Shown: in pieces, positions 26,761-35,274 of the stretch
Layout of the letters: each line of letters opens with the position of its first letter
Numbering within the stretch: position 1 is the first letter of the stretch
DNA from: Bacteroidales bacterium UBA1182
Lineage (GTDB): Bacteria > Bacteroidota > Bacteroidia > Bacteroidales > Bacteroidaceae
Direction of reading: 5' to 3'
Length of the DNA: 50,798 nt
Assembly (NCBI GenBank): GCA_002310015.1
Contig: DBYQ01000003.1
Coordinates: forward strand, 1-50,798
Notes under the pieces: generated by a model
Told to the model about the DNA's origin: nothing
Seen by the model: only the letters and a program-made list of their open reading frames with translations
Databases searched by the model: none
Position numbers and translations under genes: made by a program

Positions 26761-28001
26761 TAGAGAATACATTAAAACTACTCAGAGATGCCTCATACGA
26801 CCTTGCTTTCCTTGATGAGAGTAAAGTCAATGAGGTGCTGAACGACGTAGCTGATTCCATAGAAAAAGAGTCAGAGTCACTCCTGCGTGCCAATGCACTG
26901 GATTTGGCGCGTATGGATAAGTCAAACCCTATGTATGACCGTCTGCTGCTTACGCCAGAGCGCCTCAAGGGTATTGCCGATGATATGCGCAAGGTATCGG
27001 AACTGGAGAGTCCTGTAGGTAAGGTCATTGATGAGCGTGTACGCCCCAACGGCATGAAACTTACCCGTGTACGTGTTCCGTTTGGCGTTATCGGTGTAAT
27101 ATATGAGGCACGTCCTAACGTAAGCTTTGATGTGTTCTCACTCTGTTTCAAGTCACGCAATGCCTGTGCTCTCAAGGGTGGCAGTGACGCCTTTGATTCA
27201 AACAAGGCCATTGTTGAACTCATTCACCGCGTGCTTGAGCAGAAGGGTGTTGACCCGCACGTGGTTGAACTGCTGCCTGCCGGTCATGAGGCTGCTACGG
27301 AACTCATGAAAGCTGTAGGCATGGTGGATCTGCTCATTCCGCGCGGCAGCGCACGTCTGATCAGGTCAGTGCGTGAGCAGGCTCAGGTTCCGTGCATTGA
27401 AACCGGTGCAGGCGTATGCCATACCTATTTTGACAAGGAGGGTGATCTTAAGAAGGGTGCCGATATAATATTCAACTCCAAGACCCGTAGGGTGAGTGTG
27501 TGCAACGCACTTGATTCACTGGTCATTCATGCTGACCGTTTGGCTGACCTGCCAGAACTGTGCAGCCGCCTTGTCGCAAAGGATGTGGTAATTGAGGCCG
27601 ATGAGCAGGCATATGCAGCACTTGACGGCAAGTATCCCGCTGCTCTGTTGGAGCATGCCACCGCAGACAGTTTTGGTAAGGAGTTCCTGGCATACCGTAT
27701 GTCAATAAAGACCGTATCATCATACGATGAGGCTTTGCTGCACGTTCGCCGCTACACATCACATCACAGCGAGTGCATTGTGACAGAGAATTTGGAGCAC
27801 GGTCGTAAGTTCCAGCAGTACATTGATGCAGCATGCGTCTATGTGAACGTATCAACCGCATTCACTGACGGCGGCCAGTTCGGTCTGGGTGCAGAGATAG
27901 GCATCAGCACCCAGAAAATGCATGCTCGCGGCCCCATGGGACTTGAGGAGATAACCACTTACAAATGGCTGATTAACGGTGACGGCCAGACCAGAAGTTA
28001 A
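26757..28001 (+). CDS. proA: Glutamate-5-semialdehyde dehydrogenase (gamma-glutamyl phosphate reductase)
   Basis: Reduces gamma-glutamyl phosphate to the semialdehyde with NADPH. The 414 residues start at ATG 26757, overlapping the proB stop (ATGA); the frame extends eleven codons upstream inside proB. Key motifs are VPFGVIGVIYEARPNV, ALKGGSDAF, ETGAGVCHTYFD and RRVSVCNALDSLV, which carries catalytic Cys249. Translational coupling with proB supports the channelled ProB-ProA complex known for this labile intermediate. argF' follows 12 nt downstream. Confidence 0.96.
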   Translation: MIENTLKLLRDASYDLAFLDESKVNEVLNDVADSIEKESESLLRANALDLARMDKSNPMYDRLLLTPERLKGIADDMRKVSELESPVGKVIDERVRPNGMKLTRVRVPFGVIGVIYEARPNVSFDVFSLCFKSRNACALKGGSDAFDSNKAIVELIHRVLEQKGVDPHVVELLPAGHEAATELMKAVGMVDLLIPRGSARLIRSVREQAQVPCIETGAGVCHTYFDKEGDLKKGADIIFNSKTRRVSVCNALDSLVIHADRLADLPELCSRLVAKDVVIEADEQAYAALDGKYPAALLEHATADSFGKEFLAYRMSIKTVSSYDEALLHVRRYTSHHSECIVTENLEHGRKFQQYIDAACVYVNVSTAFTDGGQFGLGAEIGISTQKMHARGPMGLEEITTYKWLINGDGQTRS

Positions 28002-28013
28002 ACAATACATTAT

Positions 28014-28970
28014 ATGAGACATTTTACTTGCGTAAAGGATTTGGGTGACCTGCATCAGGCTTTGCAGGAGGCCCTTGAGATAAAAAGAGACCGCTATAAA
28101 TATGTGGAGCTGGGCCGTAACAAGACCTTGTTGATGGTGTTCTTCAACTCTAGCCTTAGAACCCGTCTCAGCACCCAGAAAGCAGGTCTTAACTTAGGCA
28201 TGAATGTGATTGTACTTGATGTAAATCAGGGTGCATGGAAACTTGAGACCGAGCGTGGCGTAATCATGGACGGTGATAAGTCTGAGCATCTGCTTGAGGC
28301 CATTCCTGTCATGGGCTGCTACTGCGATGTTATCGGAGTGCGTTCATTTGCACGTTTTGAGAGCCGTCAGGATGATTATGAGGAGAAGATACTAAACCAG
28401 TTCATACAGTACTCAGGCCGTCCGGTATTCTCAATGGAGGCTGCTACGGGGCATCCGCTCCAGAGTTTTGCAGACTGGATTACCATTGAGGAGCATAAGA
28501 CCGTGGAGCGTCCCAAGGTGGTAATGAGTTGGGCTCCGCACCCTAAGGCTCTGCCGCAGGCTGTACCAAATTCATTTGCGCAGTGGATGGTGGCCGCAGG
28601 TTATGAGGTTGTCATTACACATCCTAAGGGTTATGAACTGGATCCCAAGTTCACGGCAGGAGCCAGGATTGAGTATGACCAGATGAAAGCTTTTGAGGGC
28701 GCTCATTTTGTATATGGCAAGAACTGGTCAGTGGCCAGTCCTGAACATTATGGTGAGGTACTTAACAAGGATCGCAGCTGGACTATCAGTGACCGTCAGA
28801 TGGCTGTGACAGATAATGCCTTCTTTATGCACTGTCTGCCGGTACGTCGCAACATGATTGTGACCGATGATGTTATTGAAGGCCCGCGTTCACTGGTAAT
28901 ACCTGAAGCTGCTAATCGTGAAATATCGGCTACGGTTGTACTTAAGAAAATACTTGAAGGGTTGAAATAA
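28014..28970 (+). CDS. argF': N-succinyl-L-ornithine carbamoyltransferase
   Basis: Carbamoylates N-succinylornithine in the variant arginine pathway of Bacteroidetes. The 318 residues align in memory almost end to end with the Bacteroides fragilis enzyme: VELGRNKTLL, FFNSSLRTRLSTQ (the carbamoyl phosphate site), QGAWKLETERG, and HCLPVRRN near the C-terminus. Residue 90 (codon 28281-28283) is Ser in DGDKSEHLLEA, where B. fragilis has Pro90. This position sets succinyl versus acetyl preference, Glu being the acetyl-type residue. Ser is therefore compatible with a succinyl enzyme. It shares an operon with proB and proA, which also start from glutamate. Confidence 0.92.
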   Translation: MRHFTCVKDLGDLHQALQEALEIKRDRYKYVELGRNKTLLMVFFNSSLRTRLSTQKAGLNLGMNVIVLDVNQGAWKLETERGVIMDGDKSEHLLEAIPVMGCYCDVIGVRSFARFESRQDDYEEKILNQFIQYSGRPVFSMEAATGHPLQSFADWITIEEHKTVERPKVVMSWAPHPKALPQAVPNSFAQWMVAAGYEVVITHPKGYELDPKFTAGARIEYDQMKAFEGAHFVYGKNWSVASPEHYGEVLNKDRSWTISDRQMAVTDNAFFMHCLPVRRNMIVTDDVIEGPRSLVIPEAANREISATVVLKKILEGLK

Positions 28971-28972
28971 CC

Positions 28973-29632
28973 TTATCTATAGACAAGTTTCTCGACACAG
29001 TCTCCTTCAAAGCTTTTGTAGCTGAATAAGACTGTGTCGTTTTTTTGTATGTTATGAACAGCCAGTGGTATCGACAAATACACATCCTTTGTATAGACTG
29101 GTTTGTCACCATGTGCGTTATGATAGAGCTCGAACCTGATGTGCTCAGCGTTGTTTTCTACCATGTATCGTAAGTTGTGCTTAATCTGCTCGTTTTTAGT
29201 CATTAAGCCTAATACTACGTTCAGATGCCCTCCGCCAATATATATGCTTTTAAGTTTTATTGAGTCACGTCCTTTATCGCTTTCAGAAAGATTATCGGGT
29301 GCAACTTCTGAAATAGCAGCTATTTTACTTGCAATAACGTATTTCCCGTTGTCTTCTGTATACACGGTGGCTACTACGCGGATTGCAGTATCATAAGCCA
29401 TATCATATTTCATTGTCTTTGAATTATAAAACATGATCAAATCATCATCCTTTACATTATAAATGTTGCCCATATCATCTGTAAGTTTGTATATATGAGC
29501 TTTGCTATCGGTATTGGCTGTAAAGAAGCCACTGATGTTAAAAGGAATAACATCTATATCCTTTTTGCATGATGATATCAGGACAGATGCTGTAAACAAC
29601 AGTATGAATATATGGATGGTTGTTTTTCTCAT
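28973..29632 (-). CDS. Putative lipoprotein resembling the NigD family
   Basis: A 219-residue protein with a type II signal peptide ending at Cys22 (LISSC). The start ATG at 29632 is chosen because it gives the signal peptide; the frame continues 25 codons upstream into the acyltransferase gene. The mid and C-terminal parts, with GGGHLNVVLGL, IRFELYHNAHGD and NDTVLFSYKS, resemble the beta-rich NigD-like domains common in Bacteroidales. The family function is unknown. It lies two bases after the acyltransferase stop, so it is probably in that operon, and it is convergent with argF', two bases away. Confidence 0.7.
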   Translation of the reverse strand: MRKTTIHIFILLFTASVLISSCKKDIDVIPFNISGFFTANTDSKAHIYKLTDDMGNIYNVKDDDLIMFYNSKTMKYDMAYDTAIRVVATVYTEDNGKYVIASKIAAISEVAPDNLSESDKGRDSIKLKSIYIGGGHLNVVLGLMTKNEQIKHNLRYMVENNAEHIRFELYHNAHGDKPVYTKDVYLSIPLAVHNIQKNDTVLFSYKSFEGDCVEKLVYR

Positions 29633-29634
29633 GA

Positions 29635-30792
29635 TTACATTACGCTTAATTGATTTATAAGTGGATTTGCATACATGATAAGAATCCTCTCCTTCAGATA
29701 ATCCCAATCAGGATTTGGTATTGTTATTTTCTTGAGCTGACCTTCCAGATATTTTTCAAAGGTTTGCTTGTCCTTAGCAGTATAATATGCGGATTGGGCG
29801 TTGTCTCCACGTAACATATCAAGCGCGATTCTGTTGCTTGGGTATATCTTATAGCCTTTGAAAATATGTTTGTCAATGACAGCGGCAACCTGATCAAGGA
29901 ACTGATTACGCGGTACAGAGTCGTCCATAAGCGCAATCTCCTGATCAATAGGCTCCGAAACCTGATAGTGGATATGTCCTTTGTATCCTGACATACCTGT
30001 CTTCATATTGTCCAGGTCATCCTGCTTGCTCTTTTTATAATCCGCACTATCCCTCTTGAGCTGAAACTCCTGAGCCTTAAGATAATCACACGGATCGAAC
30101 TCATAGCTTATGGTAAGAGGTGTTATGTGTAAAGACTTCAGGCGTTCTTTAAGTGATCCTTCACCGGACATCGTAAGCATTTTGAGAACGCTTTTCTGGG
30201 TGCGGTCATCAGAATCCTTGGCACGTCCTTCACGCTGTGCCAACCATACGGGTTTGTGTTTCTGAGTAATTACAAAACGTATGTACGATGACAGGTTCTC
30301 TGATGTCTTGATAAGCTCTGCAGCACTGGCTGAGCGGTTTACGACAAAACTGCGGTTAAGCCTTACAAGTGTCTCTATCCAAGGATAGATGAGCAGGTTG
30401 TTGCCTATGCCTATCTCTACCGATGACTTACCTCTGGGGAGTAGAATATAATCAAGGTATGCGGAATCAAGAACAATATCCCTATGGTTTGACAGGAACA
30501 GATAATCTTCACGGTTCTTAGGCATGACCTTTTTGAAATTGTGCGAGAATCCGCTGGAACTATCCCTGAGTATTTTTTTTAGGACAAACGGGTAAATTAC
30601 TCCTCGCTGAAAGCCGTCAATGGTCCTGAATAAGCTCAGGTAAAGTTTTATCGCCCACATGGGAATACCTTTCAGTATGCCGTCAAGAACGGTTTTTCTG
30701 AACCTTGTATCTTCAAGAAGACTCTTGATGGCACCTTGTACCTCTGAATCTTCAAATGATCTCATTGATTCAAATTCCTGTGGTATTTCCAT
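29635..30792 (-). CDS. Glycerol-phosphate acyltransferase-family protein
   Basis: A 385-residue PlsC/GPAT-superfamily protein, probably acylating a glycerolipid at the cytoplasmic membrane. The block I region reads FLSNHRDIVLDSAYLDYIL, followed by an RSFVVNRSAS segment and block III EGRAKDSDDR. In block I, five residues separate the His from the downstream Asp instead of the usual four, so the catalytic pair should be checked. A hydrophobic patch near residues 45-70 could anchor it. ATG 30792 is preferred over a TTG two codons up. A minus-strand TATGTTTG box at 30813-30820 gives it its own promoter downstream of ddl. Confidence 0.82.
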   Translation of the reverse strand: MEIPQEFESMRSFEDSEVQGAIKSLLEDTRFRKTVLDGILKGIPMWAIKLYLSLFRTIDGFQRGVIYPFVLKKILRDSSSGFSHNFKKVMPKNREDYLFLSNHRDIVLDSAYLDYILLPRGKSSVEIGIGNNLLIYPWIETLVRLNRSFVVNRSASAAELIKTSENLSSYIRFVITQKHKPVWLAQREGRAKDSDDRTQKSVLKMLTMSGEGSLKERLKSLHITPLTISYEFDPCDYLKAQEFQLKRDSADYKKSKQDDLDNMKTGMSGYKGHIHYQVSEPIDQEIALMDDSVPRNQFLDQVAAVIDKHIFKGYKIYPSNRIALDMLRGDNAQSAYYTAKDKQTFEKYLEGQLKKITIPNPDWDYLKERILIMYANPLINQLSVM

Positions 30793-30812
30793 AGTCAATC
30801 ATCTTTATGGGA

Positions 30813-30820
30813 CAAACATA
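30813..30820 (-). promoter_or_regulatory. -7 box for the acyltransferase gene
   Basis: TATGTTTG on the minus strand matches TAnnTTTG and lies 20 nt before the ATG, just beyond the ddl stop. Confidence 0.55.
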
Positions 30821-30827
30821 AAAATTT

Positions 30828-31802
30828 TTAGAAACTGTCTTCAATAATTTCAGTGAAAACATCAGTCAGATTCATTCCGGCAGCCCTGATCTGCTGGGGA
30901 ATGAAACTGGTGGCGGTCATACCCGGGGTGGTGTTCACCTCAAGCAGGTTTATCTTGTCACCGTCAGTAATGATGTAGTCATTGCGTATAATGCCGTGGC
31001 AGCCAATAAGGTCATAAATCTTAGCTGTCAGGTCCTGTATGCGGTCTCTGAGCTCATCAGGAATGCGGGCCGGGGTAATCTCTTCAACCTTACCGTTGTA
31101 CTTGGCATCGTAGTCAAAGAAATCACTCTTGGGTATCACCTCGGTTACAGGCAGTTTCACTTCACGCTTACGTGTCTTGAAATAGCCGTTGGTAACCTCT
31201 GTACCTTGCATGAATGACTCAACCATAATCTCACTGTTCTCCTTGAAAGCCTCCTCAACGGCAGGGATAATCTGTTCGCGTGTCTTGACCTTGGTGGTGC
31301 CAAAACTGGAACCGCCGTCAGTGGGCTTGATGAAGCAGGGCAGTCCTACCTTACGTACCACGCGGTCCGGGTCAACCGTGTCACCCTTACGTATGCGGAT
31401 GGATGGCGATACATTCACCTTGCAACTCTTCATTGTCTTGTTGAGCACAAACTTGTTGAACGTAAGGGCCGATGCCAGCACATCGCAAGTGGAGAAGGGG
31501 ATACGCATAAGCCTGAGGTAACCTTCAAATACTCCGTTCTCACCCGGAGTGCCGTGAATGGTTATGTAAGCATAGTCAAACACTTTACTGGTGCCGTTAT
31601 ATGTAAAACTGAAATCATTGCGATCCACGGGAACGGTGACGCCTTCCTTGACGTGAACCTCCCATTTCTTGCCTTCAATCTCTACGATATACGGTTCATA
31701 CCTCTCCTTGTCCATATTTTCAAGGATTGTGGCGGCACTTCTCAGTGATACGGGATTCTCGCTTGAATCACCTCCTGCAACTATTGCTATAACACGTTTC
31801 AT
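30828..31802 (-). CDS. ddl: D-alanine--D-alanine ligase
   Basis: Makes the D-Ala-D-Ala dipeptide for peptidoglycan stems using ATP. The 324 residues start at ATG 31802 (MKRVIAIVAGGDSSE); the frame is open seven codons upstream. Motifs include SLRSA in the N-terminal domain, the ATP-grasp stretch KPTDGGSSFGTTKV, and the metal-binding C-terminal LLEVNTTPGMTATSFIPQQ. Length and motifs are normal for Ddl. It follows rluD by 10 nt on the minus strand and belongs to an operon with the PASTA protein and rluD. Confidence 0.95.
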   Translation of the reverse strand: MKRVIAIVAGGDSSENPVSLRSAATILENMDKERYEPYIVEIEGKKWEVHVKEGVTVPVDRNDFSFTYNGTSKVFDYAYITIHGTPGENGVFEGYLRLMRIPFSTCDVLASALTFNKFVLNKTMKSCKVNVSPSIRIRKGDTVDPDRVVRKVGLPCFIKPTDGGSSFGTTKVKTREQIIPAVEEAFKENSEIMVESFMQGTEVTNGYFKTRKREVKLPVTEVIPKSDFFDYDAKYNGKVEEITPARIPDELRDRIQDLTAKIYDLIGCHGIIRNDYIITDGDKINLLEVNTTPGMTATSFIPQQIRAAGMNLTDVFTEIIEDSF

Positions 31803-31812
31803 CTGTATGTTT

Positions 31813-32883
31813 TTATTTATCAAAGTCTCTTGATTTTACATAGTCACGCCATCTCTCTATGAGCGTGGCCATATCCTGTGGCAGTTCTGAATTAAAGAAC
31901 ATCTCCTTGCCTGTAATAGGGTGTACAAAGCCGAGAGTCTTGGCATGCAGGGCCTGGCGCGGGCATATCTCAAAGCAGTTCTGCACAAACTGACGGTAAC
32001 GGCTGTAAGTTGTTCCCTTCAGGATCTGGTCTCCACCGTAACGGCTGTCACTGAACAGCGGATGCCCTATATGTTTCATGTGTACTCTTATCTGGTGTGT
32101 GCGTCCTGTTTCCAGACGGCACTCCACGAGTGAAGTATATCCAAATCTCTCCAGTACGGTGTAGTGCGTGACAGCATGTTTTCCCACCTCCGGGTCAAAT
32201 GACACTGCCATCTGCAACCTGTCCTTGGGATTACGGGTTATCTGGCTTTCGATGGTGCCTTCTGCCGGTTCCGGAACACCCCAAACCAGAGCCTGATAGG
32301 CGCGTTTTGTGGTCTTGTCATAGAACTGCTTGCCCAGACTTGTCTTGGCATCGGGGGTCTTGGCAACTACCAGAAGACCCGATGTGTCTTTGTCTATGCG
32401 GTGCACCAGGCCCACTTGAGGGCTGTTGGGGTCATAATCAGGATTGTCACGCAGATGCCATGCTACAGCGTTCACCAGAGTGCCGTGAAAGTTTCCGCAT
32501 CCTGGATGAACCACAAGTCCTGCGGGTTTATTGACAACCAGAAGGCTGTCATCCTCGTAAACTACATCAATAGGAATATCCTCCGGTTCTATATCGCTGC
32601 TGTAGCGCGGACGGTCCATCATTACCGTAATCACGTCCAGCGGCTTTACCTTGTAATTGCTTTTTACAGGACGGCCGTTTGCCATGACCATTCCGGCATC
32701 AGCGGCTTTCTGTATGCGGTTGCGTGACGAGTGCTCCAGATGGTCAAAAAGGAACTTGTCAACACGGAGCAGGCTCTGGCCCTTATCGGCCACCACGCGG
32801 AAATGCTCGTACAGCTCTACCGCATCAGGAGTGGGTTCCAGGTCATCAAGTGACTCCTCAATTTCGTCTTCCAGGTCAACCAT
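31813..32883 (-). CDS. rluD: RluA/RluD-family 23S rRNA pseudouridine synthase
   Basis: Isomerises uridine to pseudouridine in RNA. The 356 residues start with an acidic extension of about 20 residues. An S4 RNA-binding domain follows at about 37-90 (LRVDKFLFDHL ... GRPVKSNYKVKPLD). The catalytic domain carries the motif HRIDKDTSGLLVVAK, with catalytic Asp164. Homologues act on helix 69 of 23S rRNA (RluD) or on other sites (RluA, RluC); the S4 domain favours RluD or RluC, but the target is inferred. It lies 5 nt after the PASTA gene and 10 nt before ddl. Confidence 0.9.
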   Translation of the reverse strand: MVDLEDEIEESLDDLEPTPDAVELYEHFRVVADKGQSLLRVDKFLFDHLEHSSRNRIQKAADAGMVMANGRPVKSNYKVKPLDVITVMMDRPRYSSDIEPEDIPIDVVYEDDSLLVVNKPAGLVVHPGCGNFHGTLVNAVAWHLRDNPDYDPNSPQVGLVHRIDKDTSGLLVVAKTPDAKTSLGKQFYDKTTKRAYQALVWGVPEPAEGTIESQITRNPKDRLQMAVSFDPEVGKHAVTHYTVLERFGYTSLVECRLETGRTHQIRVHMKHIGHPLFSDSRYGGDQILKGTTYSRYRQFVQNCFEICPRQALHAKTLGFVHPITGKEMFFNSELPQDMATLIERWRDYVKSRDFDK

Positions 32884-32888
32884 GCAGA

Positions 32889-33503
32889 TTACTCAAAGAA
32901 ATCCATATCTATGACTATGGTTGAATCAGCCTTCTCAATTTCCACAATCGGGTTGCCGTTTCCTGCCACAATGGTCAGCGTAGAGCCTTCAGGAATCTCT
33001 GTTCCGGCCTTAATCTCCTCACCAAGATATCTTATCTCATAAACCCAGTCCTGATCGCCGTCCACGTATTCCGTTTCAGTGAGTTTGAATCCGGCGGCTC
33101 TTAATTTTGACTCGGCGGCGCGAAGTGAACTGTTGTCTGCTACATCCGGTACCGCTCTTAATGGTTCCTTTCCTGAGTTGAGTGTGAGATATATCTTACG
33201 GTCTTGCTTAACGAATGCGCCTGGCTTGGGCTTTTGTTCAATGACGCCGCCCTCAACCATCATCTTGTCAAACTTGTAGTCCGATATCTCATAATTCAGT
33301 CCGGCCATGGAAAGGGTTTGTCTTGCTTCTTCTTCATACATTCCTGTTACATCCGGTACCGTGATGTACTGCCCGTGAAGAGTGTATGATTTCATCCACT
33401 TGAATGTAACAAGAACCAATAATATAGCTATGATGACCATAGCCGATATGTTGACCAGGATATAAAAAACTCCTCTCTTTTTATTGCCTTTTTCTTTTGC
33501 CAT
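32889..33503 (-). CDS. Membrane protein with two PASTA domains
   Basis: A 204-residue protein with a short basic cytoplasmic N-terminus, one transmembrane segment at about residues 13-34 and an extracytoplasmic part. That part holds two PASTA repeats, one beginning TVPDVTGMYEEEARQTL and one beginning AVPDVADNSSLRAAESKL. PASTA domains bind peptidoglycan fragments or beta-lactam-like ligands in kinases and penicillin-binding proteins. Here there is no kinase or transpeptidase domain. ATG 33503 is chosen over the upstream in-frame start. Co-transcription with rluD and ddl links it to wall synthesis. Confidence 0.88.
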   Translation of the reverse strand: MAKEKGNKKRGVFYILVNISAMVIIAILLVLVTFKWMKSYTLHGQYITVPDVTGMYEEEARQTLSMAGLNYEISDYKFDKMMVEGGVIEQKPKPGAFVKQDRKIYLTLNSGKEPLRAVPDVADNSSLRAAESKLRAAGFKLTETEYVDGDQDWVYEIRYLGEEIKAGTEIPEGSTLTIVAGNGNPIVEIEKADSTIVIDMDFFE

Positions 33504-33524
33504 TCCGATAAACGCTTTAATCTG

Positions 33525-33532
33525 CAAATTTA
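33525..33532 (-). promoter_or_regulatory. -7 box of the PASTA-rluD-ddl operon
   Basis: TAAATTTG on the minus strand matches TAnnTTTG and lies 21 nt before the PASTA-protein ATG. Confidence 0.6.
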
Positions 33533-33598
33533 ATCATTTAACAGGACAAAGTACAAACTAACAGTCGGGAAATAAGTTTTGAAAAGCTGATAAGTATA

Positions 33599-33630
33599 TA
33601 AAAAAAGAGCAGGACGTTCAGTCCGGCTCT
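33599..33630 (-). terminator. Intrinsic terminator of rpmH
   Basis: On the minus strand AGAGC-GGAC pairs with GTCC-GCTCT around a 5-nt loop, with one mismatch in the stem, and is followed by a run of T residues (A tract at 33599-33606 on the plus strand). Confidence 0.8.
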
Positions 33631-33664
33631 CTTTAGTATTATACCTTATTGTAAAGTATAAGGA

Positions 33665-33826
33665 TTACTTCTTGTTACCGCAGTACTCATCAGATACTGT
33701 CAGTTTCTTGCGGCCTTTTGCTCTGCGTGATGCAAGTACCCTGCGGCCGTTGGCTGTGGCCATTCTCTCACGGAAACCGTGTTTGTTCTTTCTCTTCCTG
33801 TTGGAAGGCTGAAATGTTCTTTTCAT
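33665..33826 (-). CDS. rpmH: 50S ribosomal protein L34
   Basis: A 53-residue basic protein beginning MKRTFQPSNRKRKNKHGFRE and continuing RMATANGRRV, the universal L34 signature, and ending in DEYCGNKK. It binds 23S rRNA in the large subunit. The gene is monocistronic, with a TATCTTTG promoter box at 33864-33871 and an intrinsic terminator at 33599-33630. It is divergent from efp, so two translation genes share one intergenic region. It is not beside rnpA or dnaA, unlike in many other phyla. Confidence 0.97.
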   Translation of the reverse strand: MKRTFQPSNRKRKNKHGFRERMATANGRRVLASRRAKGRKKLTVSDEYCGNKK

Positions 33827-33863
33827 TGTTATGTCGTTTTTATTGTTTTCGGAAATCGGAGTG

Positions 33864-33871
33864 CAAAGATA
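33864..33871 (-). promoter_or_regulatory. -7 box of rpmH
   Basis: TATCTTTG on the minus strand matches the consensus and is followed by CAC, as is usual for strong Bacteroidetes promoters. It leaves a leader of about 30 nt. Confidence 0.65.
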
Positions 33872-33920
33872 CTCTCTTTTTTGATAATATGCAATAGACG
33901 TTTCTTTTTTTGTCTAAAGT

Positions 33921-33951
33921 TTTGTCTATTTGTGTCATTGCACTACTTTTG
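33921..33951 (+). promoter_or_regulatory. Promoter of efp
   Basis: TTTG (33921-33924), a 19-nt spacer and TACTTTTG (33944-33951) fit both consensus elements of the Bacteroidetes primary sigma factor. The leader is about 40 nt. Confidence 0.7.
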
Positions 33952-33997
33952 CAAACTGAAAAAACATTTTATTAATAAATAGAACGATTAGACTTTT

Positions 33998-34564
33998 ATG
34001 ATTCTTTGTCAAGACATTAAGATCGGTACCTGCATCAATCTGGAGGGCCAGCTTTATTTCTGCATTGATTTCCTGCATGTTAAGCCTGGAAAAGGTAACA
34101 CATTTGTACGCACCAAGCTTAAGAATGTCGTTAACGGCCGCGTGCTGGAGCGCACTTTCCAGATTGGTTTCAAACTGGAGGATGTTCGCGTTGAGCGTCG
34201 TCCTTATCAGTATCTGTATCAGGATGATATGGGTTATATTTTCATGAATCAGGAGAACTTTGAGCAGGTTACAATCATGAAGGACCTCATCAACGGTGTT
34301 GATTACCTTAAGGAGGGTGAGGTTGTTGATGTTGTTACCAATGCCAACACAGGTGAGATCCTGTTTGCAGACCTGCCTGTCAAGGTTGTTCTTAAGGTTG
34401 TTTATACAGAACCAGGCCTTAAGGGTGATACGGCTACCAATGCCACCAAACCCGCTAAGGTTGAGACCGGTTGCGAGGTTCGCGTACCTCTGTTCATCAA
34501 TGAAGGTGAACTCATTGAGGTTGATACCCGCGACGGATCATACCAGGGCCGCGTAAAGGCATAA
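33998..34564 (+). CDS. efp: Elongation factor P
   Basis: Relieves ribosome stalling at polyproline stretches. The 188 residues show the three-domain EF-P layout, with FLHVKPGKGNTFVRTKLKN in domain I, VERRPYQYLY and the C-terminal LFINEGELIEVDTRDGSYQGRVKA. The loop tip carries Lys32 in PGKG, the residue modified in many EF-P proteins. The modifying enzyme is not in this window. It is followed by radC 8 nt downstream and is probably transcribed with it from the promoter at 33921-33951. Confidence 0.96.
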   Translation: MILCQDIKIGTCINLEGQLYFCIDFLHVKPGKGNTFVRTKLKNVVNGRVLERTFQIGFKLEDVRVERRPYQYLYQDDMGYIFMNQENFEQVTIMKDLINGVDYLKEGEVVDVVTNANTGEILFADLPVKVVLKVVYTEPGLKGDTATNATKPAKVETGCEVRVPLFINEGELIEVDTRDGSYQGRVKA

Positions 34565-34572
34565 AAGAATGA

Positions 34573-35268
34573 ATGATTAAGCCAGACAAGCTGAATCTTA
34601 AACAGTGGGCCACAGAGGATCGCCCCCGTGAAAAGATGAAGCAAAAGGGTGCAAAAGCACTTACAAACGCTGAGTTATTGGCGATTCTGATACACACTGG
34701 AAACACTGAAGATTCGGTGGTGGCTTTGACACAAAAAGTGATGGCTTCCTGCCGCAACAGTCTTTCCGAACTTGGAAAACTTAGCGTCGGGGAGCTATGC
34801 TCTTTCAAAGGGATAGGTGAGGCAAAGGCTATAACCATTCTTGCGGCCTGTGAACTTGGCAGGCGCCGTAAAGAGGAAGAGCCCTTATTGAAACCTCAGA
34901 TCAGGACTTCACGTGATGTCTATGACTATTTCTATCCTGATATGATTGACCTTCAGGTTGAGGAGTGCCATGTGCTGTTCCTTAACCAGTCGTCAAGAGT
35001 GATTGACAGCATGCGTATCAGTCAGGGCGGCCTGTCGAGCGCATCGGTCGATATACGTCTTATTCTGCGTGAGGCGTTTATGCACAGGGCAACAGGTTTG
35101 ACTTTATGTCATAACCATCCGTCGGGTACGGCATTGCCCAGCAGACAGGATGATGAACTTACCAGGTCAGTGGCACAGGCATGCCGAACGGTTAATGTGC
35201 CGTTACTTGATCATGTGATTTTTACCGAGAACGGGTACTACAGTTACGCCGACAAAGGCCGATTATAA
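34573..35268 (+). CDS. radC: RadC family protein (JAB/MPN domain)
   Basis: A 231-residue protein with an N-terminal helix-hairpin-helix region (GELCSFKGIGEAKAITILA) and a C-terminal JAB/MPN domain. The metal motif is intact in the segment LTLCHNHPSGTALPSRQDDE, with the JAMM-type H-x-H and a downstream Asp. Despite its name, a DNA repair role for RadC has not been upheld, and the biochemical function remains unclear. It is in the efp-lpxH run, 6 nt before the DUF59 gene. Confidence 0.92.
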   Translation: MIKPDKLNLKQWATEDRPREKMKQKGAKALTNAELLAILIHTGNTEDSVVALTQKVMASCRNSLSELGKLSVGELCSFKGIGEAKAITILAACELGRRRKEEEPLLKPQIRTSRDVYDYFYPDMIDLQVEECHVLFLNQSSRVIDSMRISQGGLSSASVDIRLILREAFMHRATGLTLCHNHPSGTALPSRQDDELTRSVAQACRTVNVPLLDHVIFTENGYYSYADKGRL

Positions 35269-35274
35269 AACAGT

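Noticed and set aside
26609..27223. A 204-codon minus-strand open frame across the proB-proA junction
   Set aside because: Low-complexity Ser/Arg-rich translation, antisense to two conserved enzymes.
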